A DNA stretch of 64,000 nucleotides from Fragilariopsis cylindrus CCMP1102 (taxonomy: Eukaryota > Bacillariophyta > Bacillariophyceae > Bacillariales > Bacillariaceae), in assembly GCA_900095095.1 (NCBI GenBank), contig FMBT01000061.1, positions 1-64,000 of the forward strand, read 5' to 3'. The notes below the pieces were generated by a model. The model saw only the letters and a program-made list of their open reading frames with translations. It had not been told where the DNA came from and did not search any database. This document shows positions 1 to 12,563 of the stretch, piece by piece. A program made the position numbers and the translations under genes. Numbering within the stretch: position 1 is the first letter of the stretch; the number at the start of each line of letters is the position of its first letter.

Positions 1-224
1 TCCTTATCTGAGTAGTAGAAGTGTACAGAATTGTGATATCCAAATTCCTCATCATACATCTTTGAAAATTGAAACCTAGAATGAAAAGCTATCATTTTCA
101 GTACGATAAAAGAATAAATGAAGGTAAAATTTTCGAGCAGGATTATGGATGTATTATTATTATTCGATCCCATTAGTAAGCATGCATATTATACGCGTAT
201 CTTTGGTATAAGTTTGTATTTGAT

Positions 225-1952
225 TTAAGAGAAGATGCGTTTTGAGGCGTCGGCATTTACAATATCGTCAAGTAGAACTTGGAAGTCACTAGCTGTGATG
301 TCCTTTAAGTCCTGCACAGTACATAATCCGCCGTTCTCTCCATTGATAGCAAATCTCTCAAAAGTTCGAATAGCAGAATTCATACGAGCACGGTCCATAG
401 CATTTCTTACTGTACGTGCGTTCGAAAAGTATGGCAATTCCATTCGCTTTGCGATGTATTCCTTGAAAACAGGGTAGGCAGTGTCATCGATATCATACTC
501 CAATTGGTGTGCCATAACAGCAGCAATTTGAACAAGTTCATCGGCATCGTAGTTGGGGAAGTCTACATGGTTACCAATACGAGACATCATACCAGGAATG
601 TATGTGAAGAATCTATCCATACGATCTTTGTATCCAGCAAGAGCAACAACAAGATCATCCTGTTGGTTCTCCATAACATTAAGAAGAATTTCAATAGATT
701 CTTGACCGTAATCACGATCGTTGGCAGCGTTATAAAGATAGTATGCCTCATCAACTAACAGAATACCTCCCATCGCCTTTTTGACCATCTCCTTAGTTTT
801 GGGGGCAGTATGACCAACGTATTGACCAACAAGATCATCACGGGTGGCCAAAACAACATGTCCTTGACGGGAGTATCCCATCTTTGCAAGAACTTGTCCC
901 ATACGAACAGCAACAGTCGTCTTACCGGTTCCTGGTGCTCCAGTGAAACACATGTGAAGCGATGGTACAGCAGTTTCGAAACCAAGTTTGCGTCGCATCT
1001 TATCCAAAACTAACAAGGCAGCAATTTCCTTAACACGCTTCTTCACTGGGCGCAAACCAACAAGCTCTTGATCAAGCTTATCTAGCTGATCTTGAACACC
1101 CTCTTTAAACATAAACTCCTCAACTAATCAATCAAACAGGTGTATTGTTTTTAAAAACAAGATTAGATTACAAAGAAATCGATAAGCAGAACTGTGTTAG
1201 AGATGTTTTTCTTTTTCTCAAATGATACTCCGGACGAACGCATCGTGAAAACCTGTTCTACTGCTAAACTAAGCAATAAGTTGATAATTGACCTAAACCG
1301 ACGACATACAGTACTACATAATTCAATTCAAATCAACCCAACCCAACCCAACTTTTTATATCAACTTACCAGTTCCGGCAGGAGTCTCATCAGGCATATT
1401 TTCCATGTAGGCAATCTTTTGAAGACGTTCCTCTCGAGCAATCTCCGCAGCACGTTCACGTAAATCAGCAGCATCTTCATCCTTACGACGTTCCGTATCT
1501 GCCTCATTCAAACGATCTCGAAGACGAACAGTCTTGAAACTCTCATCACCTTCATTTCCTTGGAATTCTAATGACTTTGTTCCAAAAACATTTTGATTGG
1601 CATCTCCACCTGCAGCAGCTGGGGCACCAGCGGGAGCAGCAGCTGGTGCGGCAGCAGGTACTGCGGCAGCGTTGTAGGCTCCAAATGGGTTTTGATTGGG
1701 GTCATTGAATAATTTCGTACTCTGTAAATCAACAACGATAGGTGTAAAAAAGAAGGAGAGTGCCACAATAATAAAAAAGTCAGAAAAGAACGTATCTTAT
1801 CTATTATTACTTCTAAATCACATACGGTTTTATGCATTTTGTCATCGAATCGTCAACCAACGTATACTTACACTACTTGTCTTGATAGACGCGGGTGCAA
1901 ACGCCGAAGCAGATGCGACACACAAAGATAAAACAGCGGCTGAAAACTTCAT
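225..1952 (-). CDS. cbbX: Nucleus-encoded plastid CbbX (red-type Rubisco activase)
   Basis: AAA+ ATPase that remodels inhibited red-type (form ID) Rubisco in the plastid stroma. I read three exons: 1952-1872, 1721-1370 and 1123-225, giving about 443 aa. Both introns have GTAAGT donors and AG acceptors, and the frames join cleanly; the last junction creates V-E-E-F-M just before the conserved AAA+ part. Exon 1 encodes a hydrophobic signal peptide ending in ASAFAP (residues 15-20), the bipartite targeting motif of red-lineage complex plastids. Exon 2 is an Ala/Pro-rich linker. Exon 3 carries Walker A GAPGTGKT (about 206-213), the pore-loop region YVGHTAPKT and Walker B ILLVDEA (about 271). The family usually has about 300 aa; the excess is presequence and linker. 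Red-lineage algae often have a second cbbX on plastid DNA, and the two are thought to form a mixed hexamer. No frame disruption is seen. Confidence 0.93.
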
Positions 1953-3310
1953 CCTATTATTATTATTATTATTTAATGTATTGATTGATTGAATTTTCTA
2001 AACAAAAAGAACAGAACCGTTGTCAAGTCTTTTAAGTTTCAATATGTCGATCGGTAGCTAGTCTAACGATTGATCGCTCAGATCAAACACAAGGAATGCA
2101 TGTGAAACAAGAAGAATCATGCATGATCAAAATATCATCGTTATTTGCTTGTCTGCGACAGCAGTACGTTTTTCCTTCAACATGTTGGGGGTAAAAGAAG
2201 GTGGACTACTGTACCCCCACAATGAAATCTCAAATAGACACGTAAAATGTCAACAGAAGGATTGCTTTAAAAGGGGGGTAAAAAAAATCCATAAAATCGC
2301 GCAACACATCACAAATAGAATCTTTTTCGCGTGCAAGCACGTACGTCATTGTCATTCCACGCAATTTCTCGTGTATTTTCGTGATGAATAACAATGCATG
2401 CTATGCGCCAGCAGCTATCAGCTGCTAAAGTGTACTGTACGTAGTAGTGATAGCTTATGGCTAAAAGCTAGCTAGAGATACCGTAGCTACATTTTAACAA
2501 TTATTTTGTCAATTGTACTGTATTATTGTCAAGTAGTATAAAGTAGTAATAAGGCTGGAACAAACAATATCCTAGGAAGTAGAGCATATCTTTTTATACA
2601 GTTCTATGGGATGGGAGATGCCAGCCTTCAGCAAATCCTTTTTGCTCCATATTACTCATGGTTTGTCTCACCTCTCAAGCAATAAAAAGGTAAACACCAA
2701 GACAAAAAAAAACAGATATTTGGCTTGCATATTTATATATATATATATATATATACAAACACTTATATACATATAAGCAGTGGCTCATCTCTGCTCTTCA
2801 CAGGTATTGATATCCAGGATCCCTTTCCTAATATTTTATTTTGAAAGGATCTTGCTTGTGTTCTATCTAGTAGTAAATGATGATGCCTTCACATTATGAA
2901 TCAATTTATTACAGGCTAATTATATGTAACCTTCCAAAAGACAAAGGATGGGCTCTTAGCCACATGTTGCGGTACAAAGGGATGGCATCTACCTTGTGGC
3001 ACAACTAAATAGTATTCATACTACTAAATCCAAACCCTATATTACTACTATAATATATCATTCTTTTTTTCAACATGGAGTGTGGAAATAAGATAAAACC
3101 AGCCTGTCAATTTGTAGAAAATGACGAATCTTTAAAACCCTATCATAACCATTCACGAAACAATAGGACGCCAAAATCACATGATAACCTACTTCAAGTA
3201 TTCTGAATTCATAGCTTATAACAGTAAACTCTACATTTGAACTAACTTCTAACTACAATATTGTTAAACACTTGTATTTTAACGTTATTGTTACATTATC
3301 ATTCTTCAAT
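1953..3310. other. Intergenic, no gene recognised
   Basis: Spacer between the CbbX start and the 3' end of the dsRBD-like/PPR gene. It contains an ATT-repeat just upstream of the CbbX ATG (about 1955-1975) and a TA dinucleotide tract at about 2732-2755. Open frames here are under 100 codons and show no domain or plausible composition. The first 200 bp or so should hold the CbbX promoter, but I see no clear element. Confidence 0.6.
2732..2755. repeat. (TA)n microsatellite
   Basis: About eleven TA dinucleotides in the non-coding spacer downstream of the dsRBD-like/PPR gene. Confidence 0.85.
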
Positions 3311-6300
3311 TTAAACATGATGAGGCTGTCTCCGCAATGGACGATTTGTAGGAGCATTAGAACGAGCGTGTGAGCTTCTATGTGTATCGTTTCCACGGGG
3401 CCTCCTCCGCCTAGGTTTTCTTCTATTATTGACGACATCTGGATTGTAATTCCCCCCCTTATCAAATACACCGTTATTTTCGTCTTTTGATTCAGTTAGG
3501 TGGAGACCTCCAATTCCTTTATCATTTAGAGTGCCGGAACCCTTTTCCAATAATTGAATGACTGTAGTAACTACATCCTCTTGACCTTGATTTTGTTGGC
3601 AATATTTTTGAGCAATTTAGCAACCTTGTCAATAATACGCTCTCTTGCTTTTGGGGACAACACTGCTGGTGATGCATTTGATGTCACTCTCGTGATGAGG
3701 AAGCAAAGTCGGATAAAATCGGCTTCTCCAATGAAAGAATCGTGCTTTCCTTCTTCCAAAACGGTTAGGGTAAGATCTATATAATCTGCCCAACAATTGC
3801 AAGATGGATTCCCCGAGAATGCTTCACTAGGAAAGGCAGATGCAGCACCATAATCAAATTTGTTGTACCGGGTCATATCATCAATAGCGCTGGCGTCATC
3901 ACCTTCCAAAACAAACGAAATTCTTCCATCCTTCGTATTTTTCTTCAATTGAAACGAGGTGCTTCGTGACACCAAAATCATTAGATTTCTTGCTTTGTGA
4001 TTTCACGGGATTTCTTTCCATTTTCTTTATTGCAGTAAGCTGAGCGCCATAAACGGAAGGGGCATAATCTAGAAGGTTGCAAAGCTGTGATCTGGCTCGA
4101 TCACTATCTTTCCGGTACAGCCAAACCAATAAGTCATCGAACAAATCAACTGTTTTTTGCATTTTTTTGAAATATGTATTTGCCATGTGACCGTCGTCCA
4201 GGAATGCTGCTTTCGTTGCATTGCACCAAGCATGAATAACCAACACAAACATGTCACGTTGCATGAGGAAGTCTGGGGAAGCTTTGTATCGATCAATCGT
4301 ACTCTCGAGAATTTTCGAGCACGTGGTAGCCTTGTTGGCAATATCGTTCGTTGTCACAATAGAAGAAGTCGTCTCGACAGGATCGCTGAAACGGTTGAGA
4401 ATTTGTCGCTGCAACGATATTTGAGCCATAATTTGTACATTAGGAAAACTGAGACGAGGCTCCAGTTCCGGTTCTAGCTCCTGCAGTAGATCGATCCACA
4501 ATTCAACGTTCTTGGGACCTTCTGCACATCCAGAGTACGCCCATGCGGCAATGATTGGATAAAAAGTTTGGAGACGCGGCCGAACATCTGAATCTTCAGA
4601 AGTTATAAGTTTTTTTGCGCATGTCTCGGCATGTAAAAGACTTTCTAAACTACCGCAACGAACCAATGCTTGTATAAGACTCTCGTACGTCTCGATATTC
4701 GGAGCTAAACTATATCACTTGATGCCTTCGTCTTCATCATTTCGATCCATGTTTCAATTTCTTCGGCTTGCTTGCGTTGCACTTCGATATCACATTCCGC
4801 TTTGAATCCATACTGATAAATTTCACTGTACGAATCCCATGGAATAACTCGTGAGTAGTGACGTGACCACAGTGGACCGCCACTCCAGCGAAGTGGTGCA
4901 TTATAGACTTCGATATTGGGCTGTAAGGATAAATCAGCATTAGCTTCTGCGATATGCATCATTTGATCGATACACTTCATGGCAAGGTCTACATCAAAGG
5001 TGCTTGGATCGTGCGCCATTGCAGATAACTTAGAGAGGCACACATTTCGGTGGAGCTTAATAGGGTTTGCATCACTAGTTCCGAGTGAAGAATTGATCCC
5101 TGATAATGCATTCAGTTGAGTAAGACTACTGTAAACAGAAATATCTGATTTCGGTAACTTTCTTCCGTTGTAATCTTGACCCGACTCCATCGCATTCACG
5201 ATTTCTTGGGCTCTCGCTGCAACATCACTAGGCGTTTCCCCCTCTAGACACTTCAAATATAATGCATACGATTGAGCATCTGGTACAGTTAAGTGTGATG
5301 ACCACATGCTGTCAAGAATGGATGATGCACAATCTTCTATTCCATTTGATTGAGCATCGAAAGGAACACGTTGATGAGCCTCCGCAAGAGAAGAAAGAAT
5401 AACGTTAGCAATCTTTAAATTGCACATATGTCCTTTAAGGTCAAACGCGTTCGATCGATCGTGTAAAGGCTCATCTTTTTCTTCTTTATTCTGTCGAGAT
5501 ACCCATTCCAATGCTTTCTTGATAGCCTTTTGTCGTTCAATTAATGAATTTTGAAGGTTTTTATTCCGTGTTCGTTTTTTTGGACATCACTTGGTGCTTC
5601 CGTCGAATCAATCCAGGCTTGAGCAATGATATCTAATGTGTTACTGGAGAAATATCTAATCCTTGGACAAGATTTATTTGCTGTGGAAAAGTTCAATGAC
5701 ATAATCGTCCTCATTGTCTTCGTCATGAGCTGTAGTAAATTCATTTTGTTCGAGAATCGAGTCAAATGTAGATTCGTCAATCCTATCACTATCTGATCTT
5801 GTTCTGATATTGCTACCATTGACGATGTTTGAGTGTCAAAATTGGTAGAATCTTCCCTGCAATACCGAGGATCATTACTCCCAGTTTCTCGATATTTGAA
5901 TACATCATACGCCCTGAGAGCGGCTGCCTGCATGGCGGTGTCTTTTTGCGTATACCACTTAATATTTTCATCATCCGCACTGTGAATTGCATTAGTATTT
6001 AGAGTCCCAGAATCAAAGCGTTCACCAGTTAACGGGCACAAAAAAGATGCTGTCCATTTGTTACTTCCAACGTCAGATCCTGTGACAACAAAGTTGTCTT
6101 CGATAGCTATCTTCGTATTGTGATGTTTTGCATACCAAAAAATGAGTGGATGCATCAGTATTTCAAACGAATCATTATTTGCATCGTTACTCTCATCTTC
6201 TACTACTGAAAACGGAGCGTTTGACGATAATCACTTCTTCGAGGAGCAGTTCGCCGTCACCCCAATTTACGGATTCGATCGCTGTATATGCTGCAGCATG

Positions 6301-7395
6301 AACGGAATCTGACTTTTTCCGATACCAAACCCGTCCAGATTCATTCATTAACATAAAATCAGAATCACCTTGACCTGTTAAGTCCGACGATTCATATACT
6401 CGTCCCGTAACTGGACAAGTAAACTTGGAGGTCCACCAGATACCTCCTTTTGTTTTTCCTACAAAATTTTGCTTGATAATTTTATACTGCCTAGAAGGTC
6501 TTACTTTGAAATGTTTCATATACATTCTTTGCAATTTTGGACGGAATGTATCTCGATCAGGAATAGACCCTTCAGTTTCATCAGTGAAATATTGATCATC
6601 ATCACTTCCAGTAGAATCATTTTCATGCTCATCATCGTTGTCATTTTTCGGTACTTTGTGACTCAAAGCTACAGCAGACACAGCTTCGAGGGCTACACTC
6701 TTTTTACTATAGTAATTTCGACCGTTTACGTCAAAATATCCTGGTAGTCTACCAGCTTCAAATCGTTCATTTGTGACAGGACAAGTCAACGTAGCTGTCC
6801 ATAATTGTTTTAAAATATCGATAGAAGAACGCTTACTACCTTCAGCAGTATGATCATCATCACCTCGTTTTACTATTATTTTAATAGGATTTTTTATCAT
6901 TTCCGTTGCAAATGCATCCTTAATAGATGCTCCAGTTTCTCCATGATGGTTAAAGTAAAAAAGATTTAATTTATATAGGAATCTGTCTTTATCAGGATCG
7001 AAAATGTTTGTTGCCCCCAATCGCGTCGAGATATGATCATCATCATCATCGTTGTCGTCATCATCGCCATCGTCGCCATCCATATCCTTATCAATCGAGG
7101 TTTCGTCGTCAGTGTTGTTGTTGTCAGATCCTTGTAGTACATTAGAAAAATAGCAAGCTCGTATGCGATTAAAGGATGACTGATCTCGATTGAAGTCATG
7201 ATTTGATCTCTTGTTTCCGTATATATTATAGAAGTTGCCATTTTGTCGTTGTCGGTAAATTATTCGTCCATTATTTGACGATGACGATGACGATGACGAC
7301 GAAGTATTATTAGATCGAAAGACAGTATGATTTTCTCGCCTGTACAACCGTGCTTTTAATAGAGCTGACTTCGTATTAGAAATTAGCCTCAGCAT
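3311..7395 (-). CDS. Predicted mitochondrial RNA-binding protein: three dsRBD-like repeats plus PPR-like helices
   Basis: One gene read across several frames. I start at the ATG at 7395, because it gives an Arg-rich amphipathic presequence (MLRLISNTKSALLKARLYRR) suited to mitochondrial import. After a Ser/Asp-rich stretch come three repeats of roughly 85 aa. Each has an N-terminal helix, a core of the form W-T-(A/S)-x-x-x-C-P-(V/L)-T-(N/G), and a final helix Y-x-x-K-x-x-A-x-x-A-A. The cores lie near 6800, 6420 and 6040. The order resembles a dsRNA-binding domain. Next is a helical region with PPR-like units, for example APNIETYESLIQALVRCG near 4690, then an Arg-rich tail (RRKPRRRRPRGN). Frame changes occur near 6200 (possibly a 55-nt intron with GTGACG donor and TTTTCAG acceptor), 5548 (A-run), 4692 (T-run), about 3960 and 3580. 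The domain calls are by eye; the target RNA is unknown. Confidence 0.6.
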
Positions 7396-7852
7396 GGTGG
7401 TTGACAAAAGAAGGGTGTTCAATTCTCCTTAGTAAACTGCATTCAGTACTACTTGTGTTCTAGAAGGCATCTTCATTCTCGGCGTCGGTTTTATTTATTT
7501 TTTACGAATTTTTTTAATTTTTGTTGAAGAGAAAATAGCGATGTTTTATTGGTGTGAGTCTGTATGTCCATCCGTAAAAAGAGGGGGGTGCAAAAAATCA
7601 CAAAATGCATGAATAATTTTGCTAATTGCGGAAGCAGTGATTGAATATTTCGCTGAAATTGCTTTTGCATACCGGCCTATTGGTCGTATTTTTGTGACAA
7701 TCAAAAGAACAAATTCTATTCTGATGGTACCTTCACGTCAAAGTTCAAAAGTAGAAGGTTGTCCGTATATCGGAAGAGACAACTGTCGCAGCGGTAGACA
7801 AATGATTGTACTACTGTACTGGTAAGAAATCAATAGAGAAACAGTAATAAGG
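7396..7852. promoter_or_regulatory. Divergent spacer, presumed bidirectional promoter
   Basis: The 457-bp gap separates the divergent starts of the dsRBD-like/PPR gene and the FYVE-lipase gene, so both promoters should lie here. No TATA box or known diatom element could be identified with confidence. Confidence 0.4.
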
Positions 7853-10800
7853 ATGATGGCAACAACGGAGTACACCACTACATGTACAACAACAAACAGC
7901 TTAGAAACAACTTCGCAGCTTTCGTCGTCCCACGGAGGAGATAATAATGATGATATAGAAGGAAATGGACAACAAGGTCCTGAAGATTTTATTGCTCCAC
8001 CAAGTTGTTGGTTCGATTCTACAGCGGCGGCGGCGCTAACAGAAAGTTTAGATAGCCTAGAAAGTCAGGAACATCAACAAAATAATACCGAACGGCAAAA
8101 GCAAAATCAAATACAACAACAACAACAACAACAACAAAAACAAACAGACTTGCTACAGCAACGAAGTAGTCCACCACAAAGAGAAGTAACAATCCCTGCT
8201 ATTATAGGACTCAGTACTCCACTACCACTACCACTACCACCAGTACCGAATGGCGCTGATGTTATTGTGGTTGGTAATACAAGACCTTCTCCCTCTTGGC
8301 GGGAAATTTCATCACAAGTTTTACCAGCGGCAGCTAAAGAATTGCTGTCATCTTCTATTCGCCGACTATATTACACAGCAAAAATTTCATATTCGAAAGG
8401 ACGGTGGCATCGTAAATACAGTGATATGGGCCATAATGCAGGTGGATTTTCAATCTCATCGTCATCCTCATCATCATCGAATATAGATCTTCCACCACAT
8501 CTATCTCAACTTCCGCCATTCTCGAGTTTACCCTGGATAGATCGACAACTTGTTATGAATGGAGGACGTACCTACCGGAAATACCGGAGGGTATAGACGG
8601 AGAAAGTGAAGATTTTGATTTTGAACAAGCACGGACCTTAATACCAAATCTAATACCTAAACCTACTTGGAAAAAGGCGGATGTTTGTTACAATTGTCAT
8701 AAACCATTTGGACCTGTTCGATTACGGCATCATTGTAGATCTTGTGGACAAAGTTTCTGTCAAATCATTCTATGTCAATTCAACGACTACCACATTTAGG
8801 ATATGATGATGTTCCCGAACGAGTTTGTGATACCTGTAAAACAATATTAGAGGAACAAAATTTAGCCGAACGAGTAGCATGGCGATTAGCAAGATGCCGT
8901 GATTACAAACAGGGGTGTCTAACACCATATTTTGAAACGGGAATAGACTCTGTAGAAGAAATTGCCATACGTGTAACTAATGCGGCTATTGCAATGGCTA
9001 AGTCCATCCCATTGGGAGCACAGGCAACTGTGGCAGTCGAAACAGTTAATGTACTTAGAAAGTATGGATGCATGGTATTTATGGGATTATGTTACGAAAA
9101 GAATTTCTTGCTGCGGCGGATTTATTACGTCAGGCATTGGGGATCAATAAATCATCCTGGCCATTAAGTGTCCATGAGTTGTCTGCAGCAATATTTTATG
9201 CACTTGCTCAGCATCGCGCTATGCGTGGATTATCTCCAGAACGAGAACACACGATTCATAGATTCCGATCTGTATCATCGGAGACGAGCTATAATAAGGA
9301 TACGCCAACAATACTGCCATTATTAGAGGAAGTGGAAGAACCATTCACGACGGAAAAATCGAATTTCCAAGAAAAAGAGGCACACCATATACTACAACAT
9401 CACCAATAATTGGCGTGGACATTACTGGTAGTAAAAGTGATAACATTCCTGTAATGGTAGATAGCTACGAGCTCTCCGCTTTAGATTTTCACAACAGTCC
9501 AGTCATTGACGAGACCGATACGTACAACCCAGTCGTCTCGACTAAAACTGCTGATGAGCTTCATAGTAAAACAATATATGCTGACCCGAGAAGATGTGTC
9601 TCAGTTGTTGTTAACGAGAAAAAAGTCCAGGAACGAACAGAGAATGAACAAAAAGAGGATTCATTACCGACATTCACTCCAGTTTGTGACCCAGTATCTG
9701 ACTCTGTTCTTGCCTCTTTAGTATTCTATGCTCCAATTGCCCTTAACTTCATATACGCTGTTAAAGAGGTGGAAATGCAGCTCCTTGCGGCACAGCAAGG
9801 ATGGCGTTTGCTATATGCTTATTTGAATCAAGATACCGAATCTTTTAAACCCTGCGATAGACCAGCATCTGCAGTGTTCCTTCATCAAGAACATAAGATT
9901 GTCTGCCTAAGTATTCGAGGCACAGCCACTATAAACGATGTCATTACCGATATTCGTCAAATCCCCGTCCCATTTCCCGAAACAGACCCAGAGCATGGCT
10001 CTGAAAATAATGACGGGGATTGGACCAACATATATCATGGTCAGGGCCTTGCTCTTTGTGGAATGGCATCTGCGGCTGACAATCTCTTTCACGAGCACAT
10101 TGATTCGCTTCTCCATTTTGCCAAACAAGGATATAGAATCCGATTAGTTGGGCACAGTCTTGGTGGCGGGGTGGCAACTATGTTGGGTGTGCTAGTGCTG
10201 AGACATTTCGAGCAATTTGGTTTTTCGAACGAAGCTAATGGACCAACGTTGGATGATAGAATACTTTTAAAGGTCTATTCATATGGAGCTCCCTCCTGTT
10301 TTGATGCGAAACTAGCTGATTCAGTGAATTCATTCGTTACAACTGTTGTATTACATGACGATGTCTTTCCTCGTTTAACTCCTACAAGTTGTCGTGGATG
10401 CTGAAACATCTATTACACATCAGGGAGACTTGGGTGGAAGCGAACATGGAAGAAGATCTACGTGCTGTCGGTGAACGAGCTAAGACTGCGTGGGCTCCCC
10501 GCTTCCGACAGAATTTGGCTCTTCGATCATCGACGTCATCTATTAAGAAGTACTGTAAAAAACAAATCCTGAAAGGCAAAAGTAAGTTGTTATCTGTACA
10601 GAATCATACTATGCGCAGACCTTCGGGAGAAGATTTAGGCAGCAGCAACCAAGGAATTTACGGCAGCGCATCAAGAGATGACTACTCTGATTGTAGCGAC
10701 AGCGAATCTTTAACCTCGGATCCTAGCGAATGGGGGGAGAAGTTCTTTGTGCCGGCATCGAAAGTGTTTATGACAAACAGTTACGAAGAGACCACCAAAG

Positions 10801-11768
10801 AGGAGGTAGACGACCACCCTACGCAGGAGCCAGATGAGATTCGAACCCAATCGCTCCTTGAGTTCCTCGGGGGAGGGGATAATCAAACTGAAGGTCTTAT
10901 AATTGATGGAGAAGAATTTTTCGAGGCTGGAGAAAACTTGGTTGACAGCTGTGACGATGGATCGGAATCGAAGTGTGATGAATGCTTCAGTGATCCCATA
11001 AGCGAGATACCAGATGAAGCAACTCTACATACGAGCGATAGTTGGTCACTTGACATGCATGTAAGTGAATCATCCCTCTCGAAGAATTCTATGGGAAATA
11101 CGGACGATAATGGTCCAGCCGCAGTTGTATTGGACGAGAGTCCACTACCACGCATGTTCGTCCCAGGGAAAGTCATCCATGTTTACTCGCATCGGGGTGT
11201 ATATAAAGCAGCATACGTTCCACGCACCTTTAAAGAGCTTCGTCGAATCAGTCTGGCGGGTAATATGCTTTCTAATCATACAGCAAAATCATATTTCGAA
11301 GGTTTACTAGAGGTACAGACAGTTCGCGATGCACAGGAGTCACCTCCTACGTGGACAGCTTATGATGAGGATGACACATGCTGCTGTTGTGCTAATCGAT
11401 TCACGTGGGCTAGTACTTCTGATAGTGAAGCACAAGAAGCCCGCGATAAACATAATTGCCGTTCATGTGGAGGACTTACCTGTGACCCATGCTCTAGAAA
11501 TCGAGTACCTATTTCATCGATAGGCCTGACTGTTCCAGTTCGCGTTTGTGATCGGTGCTACAATGACATTTTGGGAGGTGTTTCAGCTGCGTCCTCGCCG
11601 ATGACAAGTAGTCTATTAGCTGGCGATGAAGTCGAGCGGTCATTAAGTGACTGTTCATCTGCATCAGTACATGAAGAGGAGAAAGAAAAACCGGAGAGGA
11701 GGCGACAGAAGCGAAGTGTCGTTGTGGATGACTTAGTCTCCCAAATGCGATCATCAGCTCTTACATAA
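7853..11768 (+). CDS. FYVE - class 3 lipase - FYVE protein (frame-interrupted)
   Basis: Predicted endomembrane lipase. The ATG at 7853 opens a low-complexity N-terminus with poly-Gln (about 8115-8140) and poly-Ser. A first FYVE zinc finger follows: CYNC near 8690, then RLRHHCRSCGQSFC, and after a frame change VCDTC near 8828. FYVE domains bind phosphatidylinositol 3-phosphate. The class 3 (alpha/beta hydrolase) lipase domain spans about 9700-10420, with IRGT near 9915 and the nucleophile elbow GHSLGGG near 10150. A long acidic linker leads to a second FYVE-like finger (CCCCANRF near 11380, HNCRSCGG, CDPC, then VCDRC). Frame changes lie near 8575, 8762, 9085, 9372 (A-run) and 10403. Conserved motifs continue across each break, so I treat it as one gene. 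It could instead be a decaying gene. The closest known types are DAG/TAG lipases of the class 3 family; the substrate is not predictable. Confidence 0.75.
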
Positions 11769-12563
11769 AAGCTACATAATGAAGACATGATTTATGTCAA
11801 AAAACGATGTAGTCAAAGTCGTTTAAGCAGCATGGATCATAACGCTGACTCTGGTATATATTGGACTACTAGATTGTGTCATTGTTAGTCGTTAGATGAG
11901 ATATATTATGTAACTAAACTTCAAACTAGTCTTAGTAGACAATCATTATTTGCCTTTATAAATCAGCCCAAGTCATTAGCACACCTTATATTGTATGTAC
12001 CACTAATATCAATCTTCTCTCTTTGGCTTGTCTTTGTGTTCAAGGATCAGGTGAATCGAAATTAGTATGAGTGTGCATGTCTCATGTCTCAGTAGGCATA
12101 CCATTTTTGAAGGGGCAAGATCCAGCTCAGAAATACCATAAGGCTCCCCTTTGCAATTTTAGTGGAGCATATACTACCACAGTATATTTCACTGATTTTA
12201 TTAGCATAAGAATTAATGTAATTTATACCTTTTAGATGATAGTTATACTGATTATACTGTGACCGATTCAGTTAGGCACTGATAATATTTTCTATTATAT
12301 TCTAACTGTTTCACTTATGCTATGTAGCCTGGAAATTATCCTGTTTCTTGTCAGTCCATGCATTATTGTCATACTTTACTTGGACAATCAACACTCACAT
12401 CAACAAAAAGTCCATTTTCAATCTCCCGGTCAAGGGCCAGACGTCTGAGCGTTATGTTGTAAAGTGTATGTTGCCGTTTTTTTTCATCCCCACTTTTCAC
12501 CTCTCCACTCTTCACAAGAAATTTTAAAAAGTTATTGTTTCTCGTAAAATTGCATTTGTGAAG
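11769..12563. other. Intergenic, no gene recognised
   Basis: AT-rich spacer between the lipase gene and the importin gene, which are transcribed in the same direction. No conserved open frame, repeat or RNA was seen. Confidence 0.6.

Noticed and set aside
10830-10870. tRNA B-box-like GGGTTCGAATC on the minus strand
   Set aside because: It lies within the lipase coding sequence and the flanking bases do not form a T-stem or acceptor stem.
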